A stretch of DNA of 7,810 bases from Clostridia bacterium (GTDB taxonomy: Bacteria > Bacillota > Clostridia > Oscillospirales > QAMX01), in NCBI GenBank assembly GCA_017556885.1, contig JAFYLV010000120.1:1-7810 (forward strand), read 5' to 3'. This document shows, in pieces, positions 1 through 6,634 of the stretch (within the stretch, counting starts at the first letter, position 1; each line of letters opens with the position of its first letter). The notes under the pieces are model-generated. The model saw nothing but the letters and a program-made list of their open reading frames with translations, ran no database searches and had not been told where the DNA came from. The position numbers were made by a program, and so were the translations under genes.

Positions 1-533
1 ACCGATGAAATGATCAGCGGGTTTTTGACGATGTTCACAAGCGTGCGGCCAAGCTCCAGCTTGCCCTCGTTTTTTGCATCAAACACGGCAAAAATGATAA
101 CCGCATAGATGTTGAACATGGGGATGACCGCCGCCATGATAAGCGCCATAGGGGCGGCGCCCGCCTCGCCGAAGAGATTGACCGCCACGGGCAGGCCGAA
201 AATGAGACAGTTTGTACGCCAGGTCATTTGCATAAGAACACTGCGGCGTGCATTTTCCTTCACAAAGAGCGGAACAATGAGCGCCGAGGCAAGCACGATA
301 ATAAACAGTACTATTTCCGCAAAAAGCACCAGCCGCAGGTTCTCCGTGACGGATACACGGTTCTGCTGGATGCTCCGGAAGAGCATGACGGGAAGACAGA
401 TCTTAAAGACAAATCTGTTAAGTTTTTTGATCAGATCGCCGTCAAACCAGCCGACCCTTCCAAGGATCCGGCCGATCATGACCATGGCAAATAGGGGAAA
501 TACCGCACCGGCGGAAAAAAGAATATCCTGCAT
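1..533 (-). CDS. AEC-family (auxin efflux carrier-like) transporter, N-terminal part; C-terminus outside window
   Basis: Reading leftward from ATG at 533-531, the frame stays open for 177 codons to the window edge, so this is about the first half of a family usually near 300 residues. The family comprises inner-membrane secondary carriers, often for malate, other organic acids or amino acids; the substrate cannot be told here. Hydrophobic segments lie at about residues 4-25, 40-54, 68-90, 109-121 and 126-151. Family-like landmarks are the NCLIFGLPVA stretch (108-117), with the conserved Asn and Gly-x-Pro, and the NIVKNPLIIS stretch (167-176) that opens the second half in this family. The start is supported by AGAGG (complement of 541-545), seven bases upstream. 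It is transcribed divergently from the gene at 729. The family call rests on topology and motif memory. Confidence 0.85.
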   Translation of the reverse strand, partial: MQDILFSAGAVFPLFAMVMIGRILGRVGWFDGDLIKKLNRFVFKICLPVMLFRSIQQNRVSVTENLRLVLFAEIVLFIIVLASALIVPLFVKENARRSVLMQMTWRTNCLIFGLPVAVNLFGEAGAAPMALIMAAVIPMFNIYAVIIFAVFDAKNEGKLELGRTLVNIVKNPLIISS

Positions 534-550
534 ACGAAAGCCTCTTGTAT

Positions 551-565
551 CTGCGCGCTGCGCAG
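551..565. repeat. Short GC-rich inverted repeat in the transporter leader
   Basis: CTGCGC (551-556) and GCGCAG (560-565) are perfect 6-base inverted arms around the three bases GCT. The repeat falls in the predicted 5' leader of the minus-strand transporter, just upstream of its ribosome binding site. It could be a small hairpin or an operator half-site pair. Its short length means chance is also possible. Confidence 0.3.
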
Positions 566-581
566 TTATTTTCTTCTCTAT

Positions 582-610
582 ATTTTAGCCTCTTTTTTTC
601 CTTTTGTCTA
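582..610 (-). promoter_or_regulatory. Predicted sigma-70-type promoter for the AEC transporter gene
   Basis: Read on the minus strand, TAGACA (complement of 605-610) and TAAAAT (complement of 582-587) are separated by exactly 17 bases, each one mismatch from consensus. Transcription would begin near 575, giving a leader of about 40 bases before the ATG at 533. Its -35 box is only 14 bases from the -35 box of the rightward promoter, so the two promoters are back to back. Confidence 0.6.
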
Positions 611-624
611 CGGATAATAAAGAA

Positions 625-653
625 TTGACCTGACGGATAGGATGGTGTATAAT
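625..653 (+). promoter_or_regulatory. Strong predicted sigma-70-type promoter for the rightward operon
   Basis: TTGACC (625-630) and a perfect TATAAT (648-653) are separated by 17 bases, in an AT-rich divergent intergenic region. Transcription would start near 660, giving a leader of about 70 bases to the ATG at 729. This is the best promoter in the window and probably drives the whole run of genes to 5714 or 6634, since no terminator or comparable promoter is seen between them. Confidence 0.8.
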
Positions 654-728
654 TAAACTATGTATGAGCGCCTCAAAAGAAGGGCTCTGTCAAAGGAATT
701 TGATTCTTATTTTTGGAGGTTTTCTATC

Positions 729-1556
729 ATGCGCGTTGGTGTTATGGTCGGTTATCGCGGTGAGCGCGATCTCGACAAAAAGTTTGCTGACATTGTTGAA
801 AAGGGCATCTTCTCCTGCCAGCTCTGCTGCTGGAAGCTTGTGGACGATCTGGAGGCTGAGGCAGCCTACGTCCGTGAGAAGTGCGAAGAGTACGGTGTGA
901 CCATCTCCTCCCTGTGGTGCGGCTGGCCCGGCCCGGCTTTCTGGAACTTCCGTGAAGGTCCCCAGACCCTCGGCATCGTTCCTCCCGCCTACCGTTTCGA
1001 GCGTTGCCTGCACCTGCAGCGCGGCATTGAGTTTGCCCACTATCTCGGCGTAAAAAATATCGTCACCCATGCCGGCTTTATCCCCGAGGATATGAACGAT
1101 CCCAACTACACCGGCACCGTCGCCGCTTTGAAGGCACTCGTCAAGTGGCTGAAGCAGTACGAAGTCCGCTTCCTCTTTGAGACCGGTCAGGAGACTCCCA
1201 CCACCCTCGTTCGCGTCATCGAGGAGTGCGGTCCCGAGTACTTCGGTGTCAACTTTGATGCCGGCAACCTCATCCTATACGGCAAGGCAAGCCCTGCCGA
1301 TGCCATTGAGATCCTCGGCAAGTACGTTCATGACCTGCATGCCAAGGACGGTCTCTATCCCACCGACGGCATCAACCTCGGCACCGAGGTCGCTCTCGGC
1401 GACGGCAAGGCCAACTTCCCCCACATCATCAAGACCCTCAAGGAGCTGGGCTACGATGGCGCTGTGACCATTGAGCGCGAGATCTCCGGCGAGCAGCAGA
1501 ATGCCGACATCCTCAAGGCTAAGGCTATCCTCGAGGATCTTATTGCCAACGCATAA
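729..1556 (+). CDS. Sugar-phosphate isomerase/epimerase-like TIM-barrel protein
   Basis: This 275-residue protein belongs to the xylose-isomerase-like TIM-barrel superfamily (AP endonuclease 2 type). Members are cytosolic, metal-dependent enzymes that isomerise or epimerise sugars, or cleave related substrates. Expected metal or catalytic positions are visible: His114 (VTHAGF), Glu151 (FETGQE), Asp177 (NFDAGN), His201/His204 (HDLHAKDG) and Glu249 (TIEREISG). I chose the ATG at 729 because GGAGGT (715-720) sits eight bases before it. An in-frame ATG at 660 lies at the predicted transcription start with no ribosome binding site, and the 23 residues it would add do not resemble the fold. It is the first gene of the operon and the cyclophilin gene starts nine bases after its stop. 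The exact substrate cannot be inferred. Confidence 0.88.
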   Translation: MRVGVMVGYRGERDLDKKFADIVEKGIFSCQLCCWKLVDDLEAEAAYVREKCEEYGVTISSLWCGWPGPAFWNFREGPQTLGIVPPAYRFERCLHLQRGIEFAHYLGVKNIVTHAGFIPEDMNDPNYTGTVAALKALVKWLKQYEVRFLFETGQETPTTLVRVIEECGPEYFGVNFDAGNLILYGKASPADAIEILGKYVHDLHAKDGLYPTDGINLGTEVALGDGKANFPHIIKTLKELGYDGAVTIEREISGEQQNADILKAKAILEDLIANA

Positions 1557-1565
1557 GAGTTTCGC

Positions 1566-2195
1566 ATGAAGAGAGTTCTTTCTTTCGTGCTCCTTCTCGC
1601 CCTCGCCATCTCCCTGTGCGCCTGCGCAGGCTATCAGGGAGACGGCTGGTCGGAGGACTTTTCTGATATTCCTCAGAACCCCGTCGCTACCATCACCATG
1701 GAAGACGGCTCCGTCATCCGTTTGGAGCTCTATCCGCAAAAGGCACCCCAGACGGTCTGCAATTTCATTTCCCTTGCCAATTCCGGCTTTTATGACGGAC
1801 TGACCTTCCACCGCATTTCCCCGGATTTTGTCATCCAGGGCGGTGATCCGGACGGCACTTCCCAGGGCGGACCGGGCTATTCCATCTTTGGCGAATTTGC
1901 CACCAACGGCTATGAGACCAACGATCTCGTCCATGAGGTCGGCACCATTTCCATGGCCCGCACAAACTATGACAACAATTCCGCCGGTTCCCAGTTTTTC
2001 ATCTGTATCGGCAATTATTCGGGCAGCCTGAACGGAAAATATGCAGCCTTCGGCAAAGTCATTGAAGGTCTTGACGTGTGCCTCGCCCTCGGTGAGCTTC
2101 CCGTCAACGGTGAAACTCCCGTGGATGCACCCGTCTATACCTCCATCCGCGTGGATACCTTCGGCTACGATTATCCCGAGCCCATCAAGCGCTGA
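1566..2195 (+). CDS. Lipoprotein cyclophilin-type peptidyl-prolyl cis-trans isomerase
   Basis: A 209-residue protein with a bacterial lipoprotein signal: MKR, a hydrophobic stretch to residue 17, then lipobox Leu-Cys-Ala-Cys with Cys20 as the likely lipidated residue. It should therefore act at the outer face of the membrane, catalysing proline isomerisation in exported proteins. The cyclophilin domain spans about 38-197. Active-site positions are present: FHR (81-83, Arg83), QGGD (91-94, Gln91), ISMAR (128-132), GSQFFI (141-146, Gln143 and Phe145) and LNGKYAAFGKV (155-165). In the last motif the aromatic or His position often seen before FGKV is Ala, a mild variation. Spacing from the upstream gene is nine bases, with a weak AAGAG (1555-1559) overlapping that gene's stop. 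Its own TGA overlaps the next ATG by one base, so translational coupling to the DUF3810 gene is likely. Confidence 0.93.
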   Translation: MKRVLSFVLLLALAISLCACAGYQGDGWSEDFSDIPQNPVATITMEDGSVIRLELYPQKAPQTVCNFISLANSGFYDGLTFHRISPDFVIQGGDPDGTSQGGPGYSIFGEFATNGYETNDLVHEVGTISMARTNYDNNSAGSQFFICIGNYSGSLNGKYAAFGKVIEGLDVCLALGELPVNGETPVDAPVYTSIRVDTFGYDYPEPIKR

Positions 2196-3286
2196 TGATC
2201 CGGATTCTACCCCGTGACCGCCATCTGCGCCGCTGTTTGGTTCTGTCAGCCCTATTCCTGTGCGGAACAGGGCTGATCTTTGCTCTGCGTGCGATCTTTG
2301 GTGCACCGTTCTATACCGTGTATACGCCCTTTGCCCGCGCGCTGCTTTTCGGGCTTTCCTGGGTAACCGCTATCTTCCCGTTTTCCGTCTCTGAGCTTAT
2401 TATTACCCTTGGTGCTACGGTTGCTCCGCTTCTGCTGCTCATTTTCTTCTTTCGTGCCGCTTTTTCCTCGGGCAGCCGGGCCGGCCGGAGACTTTTAGGG
2501 TATCTTGCCCTGCTTTTGTGTGTTGCGACCGCACTGCTCTTCTGTTTCTATCTCTTTTGGGGAATGTCCTACGGCGCACCGCCGCTGGCAGAACAGTTGG
2601 GACTCGAAGTACGGACCTTTAGCACGGATGAGCTCCTTTCCGTTGCCGGGCAGATCCGGGATGAGCTTAACGAGGCTTCCGCCTCCCTTTCGCGAAATGA
2701 CGACGGAACCCTTGCAAAGCTCGGTTTCCGGGAAACTTCAAAACATGCGGCCGAGGCAGTCAGCGCCTATACCGGACTGCCAACGGCACCGGCAAAAGGC
2801 GTCTTAAACAGCGGGCTCATGTCCTTTGCCACCATCACCGGCATCTTCATCCCCCATACGGCGGAATGCAATGTAAATACCTACAACCGCACGGCGGGGC
2901 TCTGCTTTACGGCAGCGCACGAAATGATGCACCGATGGTGTGTCGCGCCGGAGGATGCGGCAAATTTCGCCGCCTTCCTTGTGCTCTATGAGCACGGCGA
3001 TGACTATGCCCGTTATTCTGCCCTCTTCAGCGCATGGCTCTACCTTGCGCCCCAGATCAAGCGGGCAGATTCCCCTGCCTATACAAAGCTCTACTATTCC
3101 CTTTCCGATGGTGTCCGCGCCGATCTTAAGCAATACGATACCCTTTGGAACGCCTATCGCGGCACCGTTATCGAACAGGCTGCAAGTTCTGCAAACAATG
3201 CCTACCTTGAGCTTCAGGGCGAAAGCGACGGCATTCAAAGCTACGGCCGCATGGTCGATCTTCTTATCGCCTACTATCTCTCCTGA
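2195..3286 (+). CDS. DUF3810-family membrane protein, putative zinc metallopeptidase
   Basis: This 363-residue protein has an N-terminal membrane region with hydrophobic segments at about 14-35, 45-61, 66-88 and 101-122. A WGMSYGAPPL stretch (122-131) follows, then a soluble domain. The motif HEMMH (242-246) is followed by PEDAANFAAFL (252-262), the arrangement I recall for DUF3810 proteins, which are presumed membrane-anchored zinc metallopeptidases with no assigned substrate. Family members as I remember them have Glu-Asp-Glu-Ala-Asn here; this one has Glu-Asp-Ala-Ala-Asn, so one acidic candidate ligand is Ala while Glu253 remains. The ATG at 2195 overlaps the preceding stop (TGATG) and has no clear Shine-Dalgarno sequence, implying coupled translation. 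Its stop lies 26 bases before the next lipoprotein start. Confidence 0.8.
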   Translation: MIRILPRDRHLRRCLVLSALFLCGTGLIFALRAIFGAPFYTVYTPFARALLFGLSWVTAIFPFSVSELIITLGATVAPLLLLIFFFRAAFSSGSRAGRRLLGYLALLLCVATALLFCFYLFWGMSYGAPPLAEQLGLEVRTFSTDELLSVAGQIRDELNEASASLSRNDDGTLAKLGFRETSKHAAEAVSAYTGLPTAPAKGVLNSGLMSFATITGIFIPHTAECNVNTYNRTAGLCFTAAHEMMHRWCVAPEDAANFAAFLVLYEHGDDYARYSALFSAWLYLAPQIKRADSPAYTKLYYSLSDGVRADLKQYDTLWNAYRGTVIEQAASSANNAYLELQGESDGIQSYGRMVDLLIAYYLS

Positions 3287-3312
3287 TGGGTTTCCGTCAG
3301 GACGGAGGAATT

Positions 3313-4125
3313 ATGAAACGTTTTATCGCGATCCTTGCCGCATTGTCTCTGCTCATTCTCACCGGTTGTGCAGATACGCCCGCGGAATCCCCGTCGATTT
3401 CCGAAAGCATGCCCCCTTCTGCGGACATGCCGGGAAGCACCTCTTCCGCATCGGATGCCCTTGTTGAAGACAATAAGGAATACCGTTCTGCCGCCGATAA
3501 GGTCGTTATGACCTCCGACATCAGTTACGAGCGGCTGATCTCCGATGCCGTTCCCACCCTTGCGGCGGACAGCATCAACGCGACGGTCGCAACCCTCGCG
3601 GCAAATCTTCGGCTTTCGGCAGACCTGCGGGGCGAAGAGGCCATCAACGACCACAAAAACAACAGTTCTCTCGCCGCCTATTATGAGGTGCAGGAGATCG
3701 TTTTGGCACACGTTTGCGAAAAATCCGTGTCCTATACCATCCGTTCGACGGTATATTCCGGCGGTATGCATGCCCAGGATTCCGATACCACGCTGAATTT
3801 TGATGCGCAAACCGGCAAACAGTTATCTCTTGACGACATTTTTGATGTCACGGCTGATATTTATCTGCCCCGCCTGCACGCGGAGATCCTGCGGATCATC
3901 GATGCGGAGAAGCTGACTGCCGAGCCGACGGAGTTTCTCTATTATGAAAACTATGCCGAAGTGCTTACCGCAAACTTTTTTACCGATAAGTGGTATCTGA
4001 CCGACGATACCCTGTATCTTATTTACCAGCCTTACGAGATCGCGCCCTATACCGCGGGTGTCATCACCTTTGCGGTCCCGTATTCCAACATTGCGGATAT
4101 TCTGGAAAACACACAGGTAGGTTGA
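3313..4125 (+). CDS. DUF4163/DUF3298 (RsiV-like) lipoprotein
   Basis: A 270-residue predicted lipoprotein: MKR, hydrophobic stretch to residue 15, lipobox Leu-Thr-Gly-Cys with Cys19 as the lipid anchor, then a Ser/Pro-rich linker to about residue 55. The folded part begins with a DUF4163-like region (about 65-165) containing YSGGMHAQDSDTTLNFD (148-164). A DUF3298-like region (about 170-262) follows, with WYLTDDTLYLIYQPYEIAPY (227-246) and FAVPY (253-257). This pair of domains occurs in PdaC and in the anti-sigma factor RsiV; here there is no catalytic deacetylase domain, so a sensing or binding role outside the membrane is only a guess. I chose the ATG at 3313 because GGAGGAA (3304-3310) lies just upstream and gives a clean signal peptide. 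An in-frame ATG at 3286 in TGATG would add nine residues before the signal. Confidence 0.82.
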   Translation: MKRFIAILAALSLLILTGCADTPAESPSISESMPPSADMPGSTSSASDALVEDNKEYRSAADKVVMTSDISYERLISDAVPTLAADSINATVATLAANLRLSADLRGEEAINDHKNNSSLAAYYEVQEIVLAHVCEKSVSYTIRSTVYSGGMHAQDSDTTLNFDAQTGKQLSLDDIFDVTADIYLPRLHAEILRIIDAEKLTAEPTEFLYYENYAEVLTANFFTDKWYLTDDTLYLIYQPYEIAPYTAGVITFAVPYSNIADILENTQVG

Positions 4126-4130
4126 TCTCC

Positions 4131-5714
4131 ATGGTTGTTGGTGAAAAACTGCAACTGAATATCGAAGCCACCACCGGCACGGGCGACGGCATCGCCCATG
4201 CCGATGGTATCGTTGTTTTTGTACGCGGCGCGGTGCGCGGCGATCTTTGCCTGGCAGAGGTCGACCGTGTGACACGCCGCGCCGCTTTTTGCCACATTTG
4301 CGAGCTGATCTCCCCATCGCCGGCACGGATCGAACCTGACTGTTCGATCGCCGACCGCTGCGGCGGCTGTCCCGCACGGCACATGACCTACGCAGAAGAG
4401 CTTTCTGCCAAAGCGCAGCACGTCAAGAACTGCCTTCGCCGCATCGGAAGCTGGAACGCCGAGCCGGACCGCATTCTCGCCGCCCCCTCGCGGGACGGAT
4501 ACCGCAACAAAGCACTGCTTCGCTATGATCCCGCATCATTCAGCTTCGGTTTTTGCGAGGCCGGCAGCCATAGTCCCGTTCCCGGCTGCTGCCGCGCCCT
4601 TCTCTCCTGTGAGGATACCGACCGTGCGGTAAACCTTATCGCCGCCCACTGCCGGCAAACGGACTTTACCCCCTACGGACTGCTTGTACGCCGTTCCCTG
4701 CGGCACGGCGATCTGCTGCTCGCCATCCTCTCGGACGATCCCATCCCCGAAAAAGATACGCTGGTCGCAACCCTCACCGAATCCGTTCCCGAGCTTACCG
4801 GTATCGTGCGTTGCCCAGCCCCTAAGAAGGGCGGCATCGGGATCGGCCGGGACCCCGAACTGCTTTTCGGTACACAGTATATCCGCGAAACCCTGATGGG
4901 CATTGATTTTTCCGTTGCACCTGCTGCCTTTTTCCAGGTCAACACGCTGATGGCGGAAAAACTTTATGAGACGGCGGCAGAGTATATCCGAGACGCCGCA
5001 CCTGCCTCCGTGCTGGATCTGTACTGCGGCATCGGCAGCATCGGATTGTGTACCACGCCGCCGGAGACCCGGCTCATCGGTGTTGAAATCGTTCCTGCCG
5101 CGGTGGAATGTGCAAAAGAGAATGCCGCTGCCTGCGGAAGATGCGCGGAATTTATTGCCGCGGATGCCTCTGCCGCCGCAGCCGAGCTTGCACGGCGCGG
5201 GGAGACGCCCGATCTCATCATCCTCGACCCGCCCCGAAAAGGACTTTCCGAGGATCTGTGCGACTTGCTCTGCAAAATGGCACCGCCGCACCTTGTCTAT
5301 ATCTCCTGCGATCCCGCCACCCTCGCCCGGGATATCGCCCGGCTGTCCGAAGGCTACACACCGCAGAAATACTCCGTCTGCGATCTGTTTCCCGGTACCG
5401 ACCATGTGGAGACGGTATGTTTATTGTCCAAACTTAATGCGAAGCAACATATCGAGATAAACTTGGATATGGACGAGCTGGATTTGACCGATGCGGAGAA
5501 GAAAGCTACCTACCAGGAGATCAAGGATTATGTATTGGAGCATAGCGGCTTGAAGGTCAGCAGCCTGTATATCGCACAGGTGAAGCAGAAGTGCGGTATC
5601 ATCGAGCGTGAGAATTACAACAAGCCGAAGTCTGAGGACGCTAAACAACCCCAATGCCCGCCGGATAAGGAGAAAGCAATCAAGGAGGCACTGACGCATT
5701 TCGACATGATTTAA
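4131..5714 (+). CDS. rlmD: RlmD/RumA-type 23S rRNA (uracil-C5)-methyltransferase with a foreign C-terminal extension
   Basis: This 527-residue protein transfers a methyl group from S-adenosylmethionine to uracil C5 in 23S rRNA. Domains in order: TRAM RNA-binding domain (about 1-58); iron-sulfur cysteines Cys71, Cys77, Cys80 and probably Cys154; central RNA-binding domain; methyltransferase domain with FFQVN (267-271), LDLYCGIGSIGL (295-306), LDPPRKG (365-371), SCDPATLARD (392-401, nucleophile Cys393) and HVETV (425-429, general base Glu427). The family normally ends a few residues after HVETVCLLS. Here the frame runs on for about 93 residues (435-527), in DNA of lower GC than the core (48% against 57% in hand-counted lines). 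The core looks intact, so activity is plausible. The start at 4131 is five bases after the previous stop, with AGGTAGG (4115-4121) upstream. Whether the methylated base is U1939 or another uracil is not certain, since Gram-positive paralogues differ. Confidence 0.93.
   Translation: MVVGEKLQLNIEATTGTGDGIAHADGIVVFVRGAVRGDLCLAEVDRVTRRAAFCHICELISPSPARIEPDCSIADRCGGCPARHMTYAEELSAKAQHVKNCLRRIGSWNAEPDRILAAPSRDGYRNKALLRYDPASFSFGFCEAGSHSPVPGCCRALLSCEDTDRAVNLIAAHCRQTDFTPYGLLVRRSLRHGDLLLAILSDDPIPEKDTLVATLTESVPELTGIVRCPAPKKGGIGIGRDPELLFGTQYIRETLMGIDFSVAPAAFFQVNTLMAEKLYETAAEYIRDAAPASVLDLYCGIGSIGLCTTPPETRLIGVEIVPAAVECAKENAAACGRCAEFIAADASAAAAELARRGETPDLIILDPPRKGLSEDLCDLLCKMAPPHLVYISCDPATLARDIARLSEGYTPQKYSVCDLFPGTDHVETVCLLSKLNAKQHIEINLDMDELDLTDAEKKATYQEIKDYVLEHSGLKVSSLYIAQVKQKCGIIERENYNKPKSEDAKQPQCPPDKEKAIKEALTHFDMI
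5302..5434 (+). repeat. rlmD 3'-end segment, intact copy (partner of 6977-7119)
   Basis: This part of the functional methyltransferase gene is repeated in diverged form at 6977-7119, same orientation. The best-conserved block is 5302-5333 against 6977-7008, with 29 of 32 bases identical, covering the SCDPATLARD codons. A second block begins with CATGTGGAG at 5403 and 7081, with 22 of 30 bases matching. Between the two copies lie the extension, the kinase and the decayed stretch, about 1.7 kb. Confidence 0.7.
5433..5711 (+). other. C-terminal extension module of the rRNA methyltransferase (probable element-derived replacement tail)
   Basis: Residues 435-527 of the methyltransferase lie beyond its last catalytic motif. 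The segment is charged and appears mostly helical: an acidic start (MDELDLTDAEKKATYQEIKD, 447-466), a middle LKVSSLYIAQVKQKCG (474-489), then RENYNKPKSEDAK (493-505), then a Cys-Pro-Pro (509-511) leading into a last helix ending in Met-Ile. I recall very similar tails directly after HVETV-type endings in gut Firmicutes proteins annotated as RumA, but have not checked this. GC content and codon use differ from the methyltransferase core. The function is unknown. The simplest reading is coding sequence carried at the end of an integrating element, which repairs the reading frame of its target gene. Confidence 0.6.
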
Positions 5715-5720
5715 GGAGGG
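5713..5720 (+). promoter_or_regulatory. Strong ribosome binding site of the kinase gene, overlapping the rlmD stop
   Basis: AAGGAGGG (5713-5720) shares its first two bases with the TAA stop of the methyltransferase (5712-5714) and sits five bases before the ATG at 5726. No convincing promoter precedes it, so the kinase is probably translated from the rlmD message. Confidence 0.75.
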
Positions 5721-5725
5721 CAAAG

Positions 5726-6634
5726 ATGGTGTGCTTTAACAATTTTCAAAAATATATTGATAAGCATATAACAGAAAGAATTACCATAGGAAAGAGCGGA
5801 GCAAGTGTATATGAGCTGGATCATATATACATAGCAAAGCATATCCGGCGTAATTTGATGCAGTCTGGTGCTGATTGGGATTCCTATCGGCGTGAAGCGC
5901 AGTTTTATTCGTCTTTCACATCTGAAAACTTCTCTTTTCTGCCGAAGGTATATCATTGCAGCCAGACGGATGAGGAAATTCAACTCATCATGGAAAAATA
6001 CTGTCCGGTCAACAGATATAATCTGGATGATACCATGCTGGAAAAAGTTTTTGATGTGTTGGCTCAAATTCATAATATGACGATTCCAGAGTTCTTACCT
6101 AAAATGGATACAGGCGCATTACAGCTTGAAGAAGATGAAATCAATCAATATTTGAGTGGTTGGTGTAATGTGATCAGAGAGCATGGTGATGTTTTTTCAG
6201 AGAGTGATCTCATCAAAATAGGAGAGAACATAAATACGATCAATAAACAGGCATATACCCCAAAGAAAATGTGCTGCCATGGTGATTTTCATTTCGATAA
6301 TTTATTAGTAGATGACGAAGGAAAAATAATTGTTTGTGACTGGCAAAACGTTAATAGTGGTCATGTGTCAGGCGATATATCTTTTTTTCTAAGCAGATTA
6401 TCTGCCGATGGATTCGAAATCAGCAAAGAAAAAGCTATTCAAATGTATTGTCGATTTGCGACCGCTGATATAACGCATAATGAAATTTCAATGCAGATGA
6501 GTTTGGCTAATCTTAATACTTCGTTTATCCATTGGCACAACTATCTTCGAGGATGTTCGATAGAGAGGGTACGGGGAATTTGGGATAAAATGATCGAGGA
6601 TGCAGAGTATCTTTACAGTATGTGTGTCCGCTGA
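5726..6634 (+). CDS. Aminoglycoside phosphotransferase-family (APH-type) kinase
   Basis: A 302-residue protein with the APH/choline-kinase fold. Visible landmarks are a glycine-rich nucleotide loop IGKSGASVYEL (21-31), Lys38 in IYIAKHI, Glu57 in the following helix, the catalytic loop HGDFHFDNLL (185-194, with Asp187 and Asn192), the metal-binding Asp205 in CDWQN, and GD at 216-217. All core kinase residues appear present, so the enzyme should be active. The family transfers phosphate from ATP to hydroxyls of antibiotics, sugars or other small molecules. The loop resembles that of aminoglycoside 3'-kinases, but the substrate cannot be assigned and resistance is only a possibility. The gene is AT-rich (33% GC in the counted line at 6301), unlike the upstream operon, indicating transfer. 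It starts 11 bases after the rlmD stop and is probably co-transcribed. Confidence 0.87.
   Translation: MVCFNNFQKYIDKHITERITIGKSGASVYELDHIYIAKHIRRNLMQSGADWDSYRREAQFYSSFTSENFSFLPKVYHCSQTDEEIQLIMEKYCPVNRYNLDDTMLEKVFDVLAQIHNMTIPEFLPKMDTGALQLEEDEINQYLSGWCNVIREHGDVFSESDLIKIGENINTINKQAYTPKKMCCHGDFHFDNLLVDDEGKIIVCDWQNVNSGHVSGDISFFLSRLSADGFEISKEKAIQMYCRFATADITHNEISMQMSLANLNTSFIHWHNYLRGCSIERVRGIWDKMIEDAEYLYSMCVR

Noticed and set aside
109..588. A 159-codon plus-strand open frame at the left end
   Set aside because: It is antisense to the AEC transporter, whose membrane segments and motifs are far more convincing.
660..728. A 23-residue N-terminal extension of the isomerase-like protein from the ATG at 660
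   Set aside because: The ATG lies at the predicted transcription start with no ribosome binding site, whereas GGAGGT is well placed before the ATG at 729, where the TIM-barrel sequence begins.
1275..2306. A 343-codon open frame on the minus strand across the isomerase and cyclophilin genes
   Set aside because: It is antisense to two clearly recognisable proteins; its translation is low-complexity and Gly/Ala/Asp-rich with no family features, as expected from GC-rich third positions on the other strand.
3990..4130. A 47-residue N-terminal extension of the methyltransferase overlapping the lipoprotein gene
   Set aside because: The TRAM domain begins right at the ATG at 4131, and the extension lies out of frame over well-conserved DUF3298 codons.
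4536..5405. A 289-codon open frame on the minus strand inside the methyltransferase gene
   Set aside because: It lies wholly antisense to conserved RlmD motifs and has no plausible start signal or domain; a codon-bias shadow.
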